64,000 nucleotides of DNA from Phycisphaerales bacterium (GCA_028279375.1 JANQNW010000016.1:186001-250000), one strand, 5' to 3'; numbered from the stretch's first letter, positions 1-9,623 are shown. Numbers and translations are program-made. Notes: generated from the letters alone by a model not told the origin.

Positions 1-807
1 TGCAGCTTTCCGTTCACGAACTGGGTGCTGACGCGTCGCAAGATCGGCGGACGACGACCAGCGCATATCTTCGTCACCCAGAATGGAGACTGGCCGGCGA
101 TCTCGAACAAGAGTGAGTTTCGGAAGTTCGACTGTGACGGCCTGGTGTGCACCAATCCGGACTACTTCGATCGCGCCGGCGTTCTCTGGCCAAGCCGCCT
201 GATTCCGAACGGTGTTGATCCATCGATCTTCTGCCCTGCGGAGGCCGATCGCGGCGTATTCGGGCTGCCCCAGGACCGGCCGGTCGCGCTCATGGTCAGT
301 GCGCTGATCGAGAGCAAACGCGTCGCCGATGGTGTCCGGGCGGCGGCCAAAGTGTCCGATCTTCATCTTGTCGTCGCCGGCGACGGCCCCGAGCGAGCGA
401 CTGTTGACGCCCTCGGAACGGAGCTCATGCCCGGTCGATTCTCGCGTGTGGAGTTGCCGAGGTTGCAGATGCCGGACCTCTATCGTTGCGCGGATGTGTT
501 CCTGCACATGAGCAAGACGGAGCCATCGGCGAACGCCTACATGGAGGCGCTCGCCACAGGTCTGCCAATCGTCACGCATGACCGTCGCGTCACGAAATGG
601 ACGCTCGAGTCATGCGGGAGTCTGCTCGATACGGAAGATCTCGAAGCCGTCGCTGGAGCAATTCGAGACGCGCTTGATTCGGATAGCTCGAGGAAGATCG
701 AAGAGCGTCTGGGACTGATCAATCGCCGATTCGCGTGGGCACAGATTGCGCGCGAGTACTGCGAGTTCATTGACACAGTGATTCGCGAGCGGGAGGCGTC
801 CGCATGA
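1..807 (+). CDS. Glycosyltransferase family 4, 5' end cut by window
   Basis: Retaining GT-B glycosyltransferase, probably adding a sugar to a lipid-linked exopolysaccharide repeat in the cytoplasm. The reading frame is open back to base 1, so the true start lies outside the window; the GTG at 25 is only the first in-frame start codon visible. Seen: the linker motif IPNGVDPS typical of GT4, a beta-strand/loop with VVAGDGPER, and the E-x7-E donor-binding motif in EPSANAYME near the C-terminal third. It ends in an ATGATG junction, overlapping the sulfotransferase start by 4 nt, so the two are probably translated together. The exact sugar and acceptor cannot be told. Confidence 0.85.
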   Translation, partial: CSFPFTNWVLTRRKIGGRRPAHIFVTQNGDWPAISNKSEFRKFDCDGLVCTNPDYFDRAGVLWPSRLIPNGVDPSIFCPAEADRGVFGLPQDRPVALMVSALIESKRVADGVRAAAKVSDLHLVVAGDGPERATVDALGTELMPGRFSRVELPRLQMPDLYRCADVFLHMSKTEPSANAYMEALATGLPIVTHDRRVTKWTLESCGSLLDTEDLEAVAGAIRDALDSDSSRKIEERLGLINRRFAWAQIAREYCEFIDTVIREREASA

Positions 808-1622
808 TGCGGCCCAGTTCAATGCTGCCTGAGAAGCTGGCGTGGCGCTGCCGCAAGCTCGAGGAGCGGATCGCAGCCATTCCGGGAACGGCTCGTTGCC
901 GAAGTCTCTGTGAGGGCTATGAACTGCCCGGCGGCGCGCGCCGGATCTACTTCTATCACATCCGGAAGACGGCCGGCATCAGTCTGAGCAGCGCGTTCAT
1001 GTCGCTCGAGACGGAAGACGGCCCTGCGGCGCTGCAGCGACTTGCTGACCGCGGCGGGCGACTCATTCTCAACGACAAGGTCTTCGTGGCATGGAACTGG
1101 CACCTGATTGAACAGGGCCTCTATTACTACGCCTTCTCGCACATGCCGAATCATCGATTTCGACTTCCCGAGAATACGTATACGATTACGTGCTTGCGGG
1201 ATCCGGTCGCGCGCATCATCTCTGACTACAAGATGGTGAAGGGAAATGACGACGCAGACACGAGCGGCGCCGTGCGGTCTCGTTTCGGGCGGCGTCTGGA
1301 CTCACTGCGTGACTATGTGCGCGGCGCCCGAAGGGAGGACCTTCTCCGCCAAGTCTATATGTTCAGCAAACGACTGGACGTCAACGAAGCGGCGGATGGG
1401 ATCCAATCCTGCGACTTCTATTTTTTCACTGAGCGATTCACCGAGGGGGTGGCTGAGCTCTCGGAGCGACTGCAGATGCCGCTTCGCGTGTGGAAGGCGA
1501 ACAAAGCGCGCGTCGAAGTTGATGTGGCCGAGGATGAGATCGCAGAGCTCAGGGAGATCGTGGCGCCTGAGTACCAACTCATCGAACGACTCGAGAATGT
1601 CCCGGAGTCCGTCGCCGCCTGA
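804..1622 (+). CDS. Sulfotransferase family protein
   Basis: Probable PAPS-dependent carbohydrate sulfotransferase, 272 aa. Seen: the 5'-phosphosulfate loop YFYHIRKTAGISLS at about residues 49-62, matching the HxxKTAGTS loop of family-2-type sulfotransferases, and the 3'-phosphate-binding segment CLRDPVARIISDYK at about 132-145. The start ATG overlaps the stop of the upstream glycosyltransferase; a second ATG follows directly. Its position inside a polysaccharide operon suggests that the exported glycan is sulfated, which is an inference. No signal peptide or membrane segment is visible, so it should act in the cytoplasm before export. Confidence 0.8.
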   Translation: MMRPSSMLPEKLAWRCRKLEERIAAIPGTARCRSLCEGYELPGGARRIYFYHIRKTAGISLSSAFMSLETEDGPAALQRLADRGGRLILNDKVFVAWNWHLIEQGLYYYAFSHMPNHRFRLPENTYTITCLRDPVARIISDYKMVKGNDDADTSGAVRSRFGRRLDSLRDYVRGARREDLLRQVYMFSKRLDVNEAADGIQSCDFYFFTERFTEGVAELSERLQMPLRVWKANKARVEVDVAEDEIAELREIVAPEYQLIERLENVPESVAA

Positions 1623-1625
1623 ATC

Positions 1626-2696
1626 ATGAGTCAGACGGTTGTCCAAGCAGAAGTTGAGAACGGATCCACGAAGGCGCTCGTCGGCGTCGTTGTGATCGGT
1701 CGCAACGAGGGGCCTCGGCTTGAGCGCTGCCTTCGAGCCGCGCGCGAGCAGTGCGATCGGGTGATCTACGTCGATTCGAATTCCACAGACGAGAGCGTCG
1801 CCACGGCTGAGCGTTGTGGCGCCACCGTCATTCGGCTTACAGCGGGACCTTTCACTGCGGCCAGGGGACGGCAGATTGGTTTCGAATCGCTGCTACACAA
1901 CGGCGACGCGCTTGAGTATGTGCAGTTCATCGACGGGGATTGCATCCTCGAGGCCGGTTGGCTCGAGCGAGCGACGCGCCATCTCGACGAGGAGAATCAC
2001 CTCGGCGCCATTGTCGGGCTTCGTGTTGAGGAACACCCTGAGGCGACGCTCTTCAATCGGCTTGTCGACCTGGACTGGCGAATGCCCATCGGTGAGACGG
2101 ACTCGCTTGGAAGCGGAGATGCGCTCCTCCGAGTCGCTGCCCTTCAAGAAGTCGGAGGCTGGAACGTCAGCCTGATCGCAGGCGAGGATCCGGAGCTGTC
2201 ATTCCGGCTCGTCGACGCCGGCTGGCGCATCAAGCGTCTGGACATGACGATGACGACGCATGATGTCCGGATGTCGTCGTGGCGTCAGTTCTGGCGCAGG
2301 GCAGTTCGCGCCGGCCACGCATATGCTGAAGTGGGCCTGATGCGCCGGGATGGGGCCGGCCGTCGTTGGCTCAGGCGTATCGGCAACATCATTGTGCATG
2401 GCGGGGTCATCCCGGCGTTGATTCTGCTGGGTTGGATTCTCTCATTCTGGGTCAGCGTTCTCGCGGCAGCGATCTGGGGCGTGACGATCATCCGAATGAC
2501 ACGATGGCGTATCAAGCTGGGTGATCCGAACGGGTTTGCGATCATCTACGCTCTCGCGACGAGCGCCTGCAAGATCGCGAACTTCCTGGGTGTGATGCAG
2601 TACTTCGTGGGACGAATGCGTCGCAAGCCGGCGACGCTCATCGAGTATCAGTCATCCGATCAAGGGGAGCGATCTGTGTCGGAGGCGACGACGTGA
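1626..2696 (+). CDS. Glycosyltransferase family 2, membrane-associated
   Basis: Inverting GT-A transferase of 356 aa. Seen: an N-terminal GRNEGPRLERCL segment, the nucleotide-binding VDSNSTDES, and the metal-binding DGD in FIDGDCILEAGWL (about residues 105-107). A later GEDPELSFR segment resembles the catalytic ED region. Two hydrophobic helices near residues 258-295 probably anchor the C-terminal part at the inner membrane. It starts 3 nt after the sulfotransferase stop and its stop overlaps the next start (GTGA). It probably extends the repeat unit; the sugar is unknown. Confidence 0.85.
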   Translation: MSQTVVQAEVENGSTKALVGVVVIGRNEGPRLERCLRAAREQCDRVIYVDSNSTDESVATAERCGATVIRLTAGPFTAARGRQIGFESLLHNGDALEYVQFIDGDCILEAGWLERATRHLDEENHLGAIVGLRVEEHPEATLFNRLVDLDWRMPIGETDSLGSGDALLRVAALQEVGGWNVSLIAGEDPELSFRLVDAGWRIKRLDMTMTTHDVRMSSWRQFWRRAVRAGHAYAEVGLMRRDGAGRRWLRRIGNIIVHGGVIPALILLGWILSFWVSVLAAAIWGVTIIRMTRWRIKLGDPNGFAIIYALATSACKIANFLGVMQYFVGRMRRKPATLIEYQSSDQGERSVSEATT

Positions 2697-4540
2697 GCGG
2701 CTGGCTCGTTCTTCGCAATCTCGACGGTGCGCCTGTGGATCTCGAGGTCTGGCGCGCGGCCCTCTCGCGAATCCGAGAGCGGCACGACTCGCTGGACCAG
2801 GTCTGCAACGGCGCATGCGCGCTGGGCGCGTGGAGGAGGCAATCCGGTGAGTTCTCGGCGAGTGGTCGAGTTCACTCTGTCTCGCCCGACAAGAACGCCC
2901 GAGTCGCGTGGATCGGCCAGTGTGTTGACGATGGTGGTGATGCGACAGACGAAGCGCTTCGCCTGACGCCGTCGATCTCGGCTGACGCCGCGAGCAAAGC
3001 GCTGGCTCTGAATGGGGCCTTCGCCGCCGCCTGTCTGGATGAACGGCAGGAACGGATCACGATCGTTTCGAGCCGATTCGCACACTACCCGGTCTATGTG
3101 TATCGATCGAGAGACCTCTGGGCGGCGTCGACGGCGATTGAGTGTCTTATTCCATTGATCGGAAGTCCCCGCATCGATCCGGCGGCTGTGAACCTGATTC
3201 TCCGATCGGGTGAGCTTGTTGATCGCATGACGCTTGTCGAGGGCGTCGAAGCGCTACCCGGCGCCATCGTCCTCCAGGTCGACGAGGACGGTGTACGCGA
3301 GGAGATCTACTGGCGTTACCGCACTGAGCATGACGCGGCGATCTCCAGGCGCACAGCAGTCAACGAGCTCGCTGACGCCTTCGTCAAGGGAGTTCGTCGG
3401 ATTGAGAAGGCAACGGAGCGGAAGGTCATTCCGCTGAGTGGTGGACTCGATTCGCGCCTGATCCTGGCGAGTTGCGAGCGCCCCGAGGAGATTCCGAGTT
3501 TCACTTTTGGCCCGGACTCCTGTCGGGATGCGCGCTTTGCAGCGCGTCTTGCGGAGCGTCTCGGATCGCCGCACTCCGGCCTCGATTTCCCGGTAGACGC
3601 TTACCCTGACCTCTGGGATGACGCCGTCATGGCGAGCGCCGGTTGTTTCGGCCTTCGCGACATGTTCATTCTCCCATTCGTCGATCTCCTCGCCGAACGC
3701 GGGGATGTCGCGCTGAACGGTCTCCTCGGCGGCGGCGCTCTCGGCGGTGAGTATCAGCAGAAGTCGTGGCGCCAGGCGCCGAATCTCGAGACGCTTGCGA
3801 CGGCGACATGGAGCTGGCGCTCCCGATCGAACGAACGCGAGTTGATCGACGCGCTGATGCCAGATGGCAGGTCTTCACTGGAAGCAGAGGCGATGTGGCG
3901 CAACTCTGTGACGGCGGATCGGAGCGGGCGTCCTATGGAGCGCCTCAATGACTGGATAGTCATCAGTCGAAATTCCCGATATGTCAATCACGGAAGCTCA
4001 TTCCTGCGACTTCGCCTGGAGTCGCACTCGCCGTTCCTGGATTCCGACTTCGTCGATGTGCTCCTGAAGACGCCGCTTGAATGGCGCTATCTGCACCGAC
4101 TGTATATCGATGTGCTAAAGCGCGTCAGTTGGTCCGCGGCGTCGGTCCCCTGGGATCGGACGTGCGTTCCGCCTGCTTGGGGCAATGCCGCGGTGCTCGG
4201 CGCGCTTGGTGTGCAGAAGATCATCCGACTCGCAATGTCACGGCTTGGCAAGCAGGCATTCAGCGGCGCACTCTACGCGGATCCAGCGATCTGGATACGC
4301 GATGAGTGGAAGGCGCCACTGCATTCGATTCTCTTCAGTGATGAATCGCGACACGCTGGCGTCTTCAATCCGGAAGGCGTCGAGGCGATCTGGCGCGACC
4401 ACATGGATCGCGGAGCCGATCATTCACGCACACTCGGGATCATGGCTGCGATCGAGATTCTCCGGAAGAACGCGTTCGACGCGTCGACATCGAGACCTCG
4501 CGCTGAGACAGACGCCATCAGCTCAACGGTGGGATCATGA
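2693..4540 (+). CDS. Asparagine-synthase-like protein without the glutaminase Cys
   Basis: 615 aa protein of the asparagine synthetase B type. The C-terminal synthetase domain has the PP-loop SGGLDSR at about residues 247-253, so ATP-dependent adenylation of a carboxylate is plausible. The N-terminal Ntn-type domain starts Met-Ser-Gly: Ser replaces the Cys2 nucleophile needed for glutamine hydrolysis, so free ammonia or an amine may be the nucleophile. Such proteins are frequent in O-antigen and exopolysaccharide clusters, where they may amidate uronic acids; that role is inference. GTG start overlapping the upstream TGA. Confidence 0.8.
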   Translation: MSGWLVLRNLDGAPVDLEVWRAALSRIRERHDSLDQVCNGACALGAWRRQSGEFSASGRVHSVSPDKNARVAWIGQCVDDGGDATDEALRLTPSISADAASKALALNGAFAAACLDERQERITIVSSRFAHYPVYVYRSRDLWAASTAIECLIPLIGSPRIDPAAVNLILRSGELVDRMTLVEGVEALPGAIVLQVDEDGVREEIYWRYRTEHDAAISRRTAVNELADAFVKGVRRIEKATERKVIPLSGGLDSRLILASCERPEEIPSFTFGPDSCRDARFAARLAERLGSPHSGLDFPVDAYPDLWDDAVMASAGCFGLRDMFILPFVDLLAERGDVALNGLLGGGALGGEYQQKSWRQAPNLETLATATWSWRSRSNERELIDALMPDGRSSLEAEAMWRNSVTADRSGRPMERLNDWIVISRNSRYVNHGSSFLRLRLESHSPFLDSDFVDVLLKTPLEWRYLHRLYIDVLKRVSWSAASVPWDRTCVPPAWGNAAVLGALGVQKIIRLAMSRLGKQAFSGALYADPAIWIRDEWKAPLHSILFSDESRHAGVFNPEGVEAIWRDHMDRGADHSRTLGIMAAIEILRKNAFDASTSRPRAETDAISSTVGS

Positions 4541-5190
4541 TGCAAGTTGTCGTCATGACGTTCGCGCGCGTTCTTTCGGTCGCCATGAACGTCATTGCGC
4601 CATTTGCTCGACCATGTCAGCGGCTCTGGAGACTCGCCTCGATGACGGCGCGTATTCAGTGTGCACCGCCGGCGTCGACGCAGTTCGATGGTCCGATACA
4701 CATCGTCGGAAAGACAGGCGACGGCGCCCGGAAGCGCGCGGCAATCACCCTCGGAGCGCACTGTCGATTTGGAAGAGACGTCCTGCTCGAAACCACCGGC
4801 GCCGGGTCGATTGAGCTTGGAGATCATGTGCGGGTCAACCAGGGGTGCGTCCTCGTCAGTTATTCGGGATTGCGCATCGGCGCACATACGCTCATAGGTG
4901 AATACGTCAGCATTCGAGATGCAGACCACGGCATGGCCGCGGGAATGCCGATTCAGGCCCAGGACCATACGTCGGACCCAATCACCGTTGGAGAAGACGT
5001 CTGGATTGCGAGGGGAGTCGTCATTCTCAAGGGAGTGTCGATCGGAGATGGCGCCGTCATCGGGGCCAATAGCGTTGTGACGAAGGATGTGCCGTCGATG
5101 GCGATTGCAGCGGGGGCGCCGGCTCGTGTTCTCAAAATGCGCTCAGGAGACGCGCCGGCAATAGTCGAAGCAGCCGCAGCCCTGGCATAG
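4537..5190 (+). CDS. Hexapeptide-repeat (LbH) acyltransferase
   Basis: 217 aa, probably an O- or N-acetyltransferase that decorates the glycan. Seen: an N-terminal hydrophobic stretch (residues 1-30) and then a left-handed beta-helix of imperfect hexapeptides, ending in the family hallmark IGDGAVIGANSVVTKDVP followed by IAAGAPARVLKMR, which closes the CoA site. The segment ISIRDADHGM contains the catalytic-type His of the maltose/galactoside acetyltransferase group. It overlaps the asparagine-synthase-like gene by 4 nt and is followed after 29 nt by the oxidoreductase. The substrate is unknown. Confidence 0.85.
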   Translation: MMQVVVMTFARVLSVAMNVIAPFARPCQRLWRLASMTARIQCAPPASTQFDGPIHIVGKTGDGARKRAAITLGAHCRFGRDVLLETTGAGSIELGDHVRVNQGCVLVSYSGLRIGAHTLIGEYVSIRDADHGMAAGMPIQAQDHTSDPITVGEDVWIARGVVILKGVSIGDGAVIGANSVVTKDVPSMAIAAGAPARVLKMRSGDAPAIVEAAAALA

Positions 5191-5219
5191 GGGGAATGCG
5201 GGATCTGAGCAGAGGAATC

Positions 5220-6281
5220 ATGTCTTCGAAGACGCCATATAGATCAGCGGTGATCGGCGCGGGCAAGATCTCAGAGGAGCATCTGAGGTTCCTTACGACC
5301 AGCCCCGCGGCGACTGCGGACGCCGTTTGCGAGCTGTCACCTGCGCTCGGCGAGTATGCCGCCGAGATGTTCGGTGTGGAGCGCGCGTACACCGACTACC
5401 GAGAGATGCTGCAAGATCGGAACCCTGATGTGGTTCACATCCTCACGCCGCCGCACACACATCGGCAACTCGTGACAGACTGCATCGACAGCGGCGCCCA
5501 TGTGATCGTCGAGAAGCCGATCGCCACGAGCAATGCGGAGTTCCATGATCTCTGGAGCATGGCGCAGTCGAAAGGTGTCGCTCTCATCGAGGATCACAAC
5601 TATCGATTCAACGAGCCTGTTCTGGCGATCGAGAAGCTGATCGAAGCGGGTGAACTTGGCGATATCGAAGAGGTTGAAGTGCGAATGGCGCTGGGCATCC
5701 GCGGCGGCGGCCGCTATGCCGACGCGAACCTCCCGCATCCAAGCCACAAGCTGCCCGCCGGTGTGCTCCACGAGTTCATCACGCATCTTACGTACCTCAC
5801 GCTGAGGTTCCTTCCTACGTTTGATCGTGTCGGCGCCGCCTGGTCCAATCACGCGGGCGGAGAGCTCTTCAAGTACGACGATCTCGATGCCCTCGTCATC
5901 GGCGGCTCGACACACGCCCGCATCAGGTTCTCCGCCCGCACGAAGCCGGATTGTTTCTGCCTAACAGTGCGTGGATCACGCGGATGGGCAGAGACCGATC
6001 TCTTCCAGCCGCACCTTCGCGTCGTGACGCCACGCCCCGGAGGTGAGCAACTTTCACCGCTCGCCAATCAACTGATCAACGGTGTGGCGCTTGCAGGCTC
6101 GAGCGTGAAGGGCTTCCTCAACAAGGTAAGGCAGAAGACGCCATATGAGGGATTGGGAACGTTCCTCGATCTGGCGTATGCGTCGCTCGACGGCGCCTCT
6201 GATCCGCCCGTGACGTTCGACGACATGGATCGCGCGACGCGGCTCATCGAGGCGCTCCTTGCAGAGGAGAATCAGGTTTGA
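5220..6281 (+). CDS. Gfo/Idh/MocA family oxidoreductase
   Basis: NAD(P)-dependent sugar oxidoreductase, probably acting on a nucleotide sugar or free sugar for the polysaccharide. Seen: Rossmann motif VIGAGKISEEH at the N-terminus, the conserved EKPIA segment with its catalytic-type Lys at about residue 95, and a C-terminal alpha/beta domain. I chose ATG 5220 rather than 5196 because an AGAGGA ribosome-binding site lies just before it and the preceding eight residues are not part of the fold; length is then 353 aa. Its stop overlaps the TTG start of the epimerase. Confidence 0.85.
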   Translation: MSSKTPYRSAVIGAGKISEEHLRFLTTSPAATADAVCELSPALGEYAAEMFGVERAYTDYREMLQDRNPDVVHILTPPHTHRQLVTDCIDSGAHVIVEKPIATSNAEFHDLWSMAQSKGVALIEDHNYRFNEPVLAIEKLIEAGELGDIEEVEVRMALGIRGGGRYADANLPHPSHKLPAGVLHEFITHLTYLTLRFLPTFDRVGAAWSNHAGGELFKYDDLDALVIGGSTHARIRFSARTKPDCFCLTVRGSRGWAETDLFQPHLRVVTPRPGGEQLSPLANQLINGVALAGSSVKGFLNKVRQKTPYEGLGTFLDLAYASLDGASDPPVTFDDMDRATRLIEALLAEENQV

Positions 6282-7345
6282 AACTCCTCATCACAGGATC
6301 CTCAGGTTTCCTCGGAAAGCACGTTGTTGCTGAAGCGTTGCGACAGGGTCATCAAGTGCGAGCGCTTGTTCGACCGGCGACGTCGCTGGACGGTCTGCCG
6401 TGGCGAGATCACCCGCAGGTGGAGATTGCGCGGGCTGACCTACGCTCACGGTCGGGTCTTGAGGAGGTCGTTGCCGGTGTGGACTGCGTGCTGCATCTTG
6501 CGGCCGACAAGGGCGGCGACGTGTACGCACAGTACGGAGGCACCGTGATCGCGACAGAGCACCTGCTCGAAGCGATGGAGGCCGCCGGCGTACGGAGTAT
6601 TGTCGGCATCAGCTCCTTCTCCATCTACGGCTACTTGCACAAGCGCTCATTCAGTCTGCTCGACGAAGAGACGCCGGTTGAGTCCGATCCGCGCGAGCGT
6701 GATGCGTACGGGCACACCAAGCTTGTTCAGGAGAATCTCATCCGAGACTTCGCTCAGAAGCATGGTTGGCGCTTCGTCATTCTCCGACCCGGCGCGATCT
6801 TCGGGAGAGACAATCTCTGGACGGCGCGCCTCGGCATGCAGCTCAGCGACACGCGATGGGTGCGGACCGGCGCCTGGGCGCGTGTTCCGCTGAGCTATGT
6901 CGAGAACTGCGCCGAGGCCATTGTCATGGCCGCCGCCTGCGATGCCGCCGATGGCGCGACGCTGAACGTGCTGGATGACAATCCGCCGACGCAGTCGCAA
7001 TACATCAGCGCGCTCCGGCGCAAACTCGATCATCGGGTGCAACTCATTCGCATTCCATGGTTCGTCATGCGAATCCTCGCGAGATCTGCGTGGCTGACGA
7101 ACAAGATTGTCTTCCGTGGAGGCGCGAAGACGCCGAGCATCTTCGTCCCGGCCCGCCTCCACGCGAGATGCAAGCCGCTCCGATACTCCAACCGTCGGCT
7201 GCGGGAGACGCTGGGCTGGACACCGCGCTGGAGCCTCGACGAGGCGCTCGACAGAAGTCTGGCGCCGACAGACCCAGTGGATGGTGAATTCGCAAGGGCG
7301 TCTGAGTCAGCACAAGCCCAGTCGAAGGCGGAGCTCGCCGCATGA
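6278..7345 (+). CDS. NAD-dependent epimerase/dehydratase (extended SDR)
   Basis: 355 aa sugar-nucleotide epimerase or dehydratase. Seen: GSSGFLGKH (a GxxGxxG NAD loop) at residues 7-15, the VLHLAA strand near residue 70, and the catalytic YGHTK (Y-x3-K) at about residues 146-150, followed by ILRPGAIFG. The start is TTG inside the TTGA overlap with the oxidoreductase stop, with an AGAGGAGA ribosome-binding site upstream. The C-terminal RETLGWTPRWSLDEAL is typical for the family. Product not predictable from the sequence alone. Confidence 0.85.
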   Translation: MKLLITGSSGFLGKHVVAEALRQGHQVRALVRPATSLDGLPWRDHPQVEIARADLRSRSGLEEVVAGVDCVLHLAADKGGDVYAQYGGTVIATEHLLEAMEAAGVRSIVGISSFSIYGYLHKRSFSLLDEETPVESDPRERDAYGHTKLVQENLIRDFAQKHGWRFVILRPGAIFGRDNLWTARLGMQLSDTRWVRTGAWARVPLSYVENCAEAIVMAAACDAADGATLNVLDDNPPTQSQYISALRRKLDHRVQLIRIPWFVMRILARSAWLTNKIVFRGGAKTPSIFVPARLHARCKPLRYSNRRLRETLGWTPRWSLDEALDRSLAPTDPVDGEFARASESAQAQSKAELAA

Positions 7346-8640
7346 CGCGCCGCATCGCCTATCTGACAGGTGAGTATCCGCGCGCCACAGACACCTTCGT
7401 GCAACGTGAGATCGCTGCGCATCGGGACGCCGGCTGGAGTGTGGAGACTTTTGCGATTCGACGGCCCGCGGTGTCCGAGCAGGCGGGGCCGGAACTCAAA
7501 GCTGAGCGAGATGCGACGCGCTACGTCCTCGATTGCTCGAAGCTCTCGATTCTCGCTTCACAGATCAAGCACATCCTGGCGCGGCCGATGCGTTACCTGT
7601 CGGCGCTTCGACTCGCGACGAGGACATCGGCGCCCGGGCTCTCCGCCCGCCTCTACCAGCTTTTCTATCTCGCTGAAGCGGCTGTCGTGGCGGAGTGGTT
7701 GATCAGGGATCGAGTCGAGCATTTTCATAATCATTTCGCGAATTCGAGTTGTTCGGTGGCGATGCTCGCGTCACGAATCTCCGGGATTCCGTTCAGTTTC
7801 ACGGTGCATGGCCCGGCCATCTTCTTTGAACCGATGGGCTGGCGACTGGATGAGAAGGTCCGGCAGGCTCGGTTCGTCTCTTGCATCAGCCACTATTGCC
7901 GCAGTCAGGTGATGATCCACGCAGAGACGAACCGGTGGGGGGATCTCCACATCGTTCATTGCGGCGTGAGACCGAAGGAATATGCGACGCGTCGGCATGA
8001 GGGCGTTGGGTCGCGCCTGCTCTTCGTCGGGCGGCTTGCGGCGGTCAAGGGCGTGCCGGTTCTTCTCGAATCAGTCGCATCGATGGCGGCGAGCGGTCGT
8101 GAGGTTCATCTCACGCTGATCGGTGATGGTCCGGATCGGGAGGCGCTCGAGCAGCGCGCGACGGAACTTGAGATCGAGTCGAACGTGACCTTCGCCGGCT
8201 ACAAGAGCGCTGCGGAGGTGGCGGCCGAACTCGAGCGTACGGATGTCTTTGTGATGGCGAGCTTCGCCGAAGGTGTGCCTGTCGTGCTCATGGAGGCTTT
8301 GGCGGCAGCCGTGCCCGTCGTCGCGACACGTATCGCCGGCGTCGGAGAACTCGTCGTAGATGGAGTATGCGGATGGACGGTTCCTCCAGGAGATGCGGGC
8401 GCCTTGGCGAGCAGCGTCGAAGACCTGCTGGACAACCCGTCGCGCCGCACGGAGTTCGGCGGCGCCGGTCGGGCGATCGTGTCGTCGCAGTTCGACATCG
8501 CGAGAGAGGCAGCGTGGTTGCGAGAGCTCATGAACAACTCGCTTGAAGGAAAACGGTCGCCTGTTCGACCCGCTGGGGAGACTCGAAGCGGTCTCAACAG
8601 CGGGGCGCAATCCTCAGGACTCAGGGGAAGCGCGGCATGA
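7342..8640 (+). CDS. Glycosyltransferase family 4
   Basis: 432 aa GT-B transferase. Seen: an N-terminal acceptor domain (LTGEYPRATDTFVQREI, as in colanic-acid-type GT4 enzymes), a HNHFANSS segment, the donor-domain entry LLFVGRLAAVKGV at about residues 228-240, IGDGPDRE, and the E-x7-E motif in EGVPVVLME at about residues 310-318. The C-terminal ~30 residues are low-complexity and probably disordered. ATGA overlaps at both ends place it inside the same polycistronic message as its neighbours. Confidence 0.88.
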   Translation: MTRRIAYLTGEYPRATDTFVQREIAAHRDAGWSVETFAIRRPAVSEQAGPELKAERDATRYVLDCSKLSILASQIKHILARPMRYLSALRLATRTSAPGLSARLYQLFYLAEAAVVAEWLIRDRVEHFHNHFANSSCSVAMLASRISGIPFSFTVHGPAIFFEPMGWRLDEKVRQARFVSCISHYCRSQVMIHAETNRWGDLHIVHCGVRPKEYATRRHEGVGSRLLFVGRLAAVKGVPVLLESVASMAASGREVHLTLIGDGPDREALEQRATELEIESNVTFAGYKSAAEVAAELERTDVFVMASFAEGVPVVLMEALAAAVPVVATRIAGVGELVVDGVCGWTVPPGDAGALASSVEDLLDNPSRRTEFGGAGRAIVSSQFDIAREAAWLRELMNNSLEGKRSPVRPAGETRSGLNSGAQSSGLRGSAA

Positions 8641-9623
8641 GCAGGCGATACGCACTGATCACGCCCTGCCGAGATGAGGCTGAGTACGCGAGGCACACGC
8701 TCGACAGTGTGACCTCGCAGACGGAGCCACCGACGCTCTGGGTCATCGTTGACGACGGATCCACCGACGACACGCCTGCGATCCTGAAAGAGTACGCAGA
8801 ACGGTTTCCATACATCCGAGTGGTCCGTCGCGACGATCGTGGTGGGCGCAGTGTCGGTCCCGGGGTCATCGATGCGTTCTACGCTGGGTATGCAACGCTC
8901 GATCCTCGAGAGTTCGACTACGTTTGCAAGCTGGATCTCGACCTTGAGATTCCGGAGGCCTATTTCGCGACGATGATGGATCGCATGGGAGCCGAGCCGC
9001 GCATCGGCACGTGCAGCGGGAAGCCCTACTTCCCGGCGGACGATGGGCGGCTCATCAGCGAGGCGTGCGGAGACGAGATGTCCGTCGGGATGATCAAGTT
9101 CTATCGCCGGTCATGTTTTGAGCAGATCGGCGGTTTCGTGCGCGAGGTCATGTGGGATGGCATCGACTGCCACCGCTGCCGCATGCTCGGCTGGATCGCT
9201 CGAAGTTGGGATGAGCCGAAGATCCGCTTCGTCCATCTGCGCGCGATGGGCTCCAGCCACAAGGGGCTCCTGACAGGGCGTATGCGGCATGGCTTTGGCC
9301 AGCGATTCATGGGCACGGGTCCTGTCTACATGACCGCCAGCGCCCTCTTCCGAATGACCCGTCCGCCGCTCCTCGTCGGCGGCCTGGCGATGTGGTGGGG
9401 TTACGTGCGGAGCATGATCTCCGGGACGCCTCGATATGACGATGCGCAGTTCAGGGGTTTTCTGCGCCGTTATCAGTGGGCGTGCCTGCTTCGCGGGAAG
9501 GCTGCCGCGACGGCAAGCGCCGACGCGCGTGGAGCTGCGATCTGGGTCAACCCGGAGGCGAACGCGGCCCCGGGCGAACGCCGGGCGCCGGAGCGGCTGG
9601 AGGACGCGTGTCATGTCTCCTGA
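8637..9623 (+). CDS. Glycosyltransferase family 2
   Basis: 328 aa GT-A transferase. Seen: an N-terminal LITPCRDEAEYARHTLDSV, the nucleotide-binding VDDGSTDDTP at about residues 37-46, and the metal-binding LDLDLE (D-x-D) at about 99-104. The C-terminal third has one hydrophobic helix (LLVGGLAMWWGYVRSMI), perhaps a membrane anchor. ATGA overlap with the upstream GT4 gene; its last 11 nt overlap the next gene. Confidence 0.85.
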   Translation: MSRRYALITPCRDEAEYARHTLDSVTSQTEPPTLWVIVDDGSTDDTPAILKEYAERFPYIRVVRRDDRGGRSVGPGVIDAFYAGYATLDPREFDYVCKLDLDLEIPEAYFATMMDRMGAEPRIGTCSGKPYFPADDGRLISEACGDEMSVGMIKFYRRSCFEQIGGFVREVMWDGIDCHRCRMLGWIARSWDEPKIRFVHLRAMGSSHKGLLTGRMRHGFGQRFMGTGPVYMTASALFRMTRPPLLVGGLAMWWGYVRSMISGTPRYDDAQFRGFLRRYQWACLLRGKAAATASADARGAAIWVNPEANAAPGERRAPERLEDACHVS

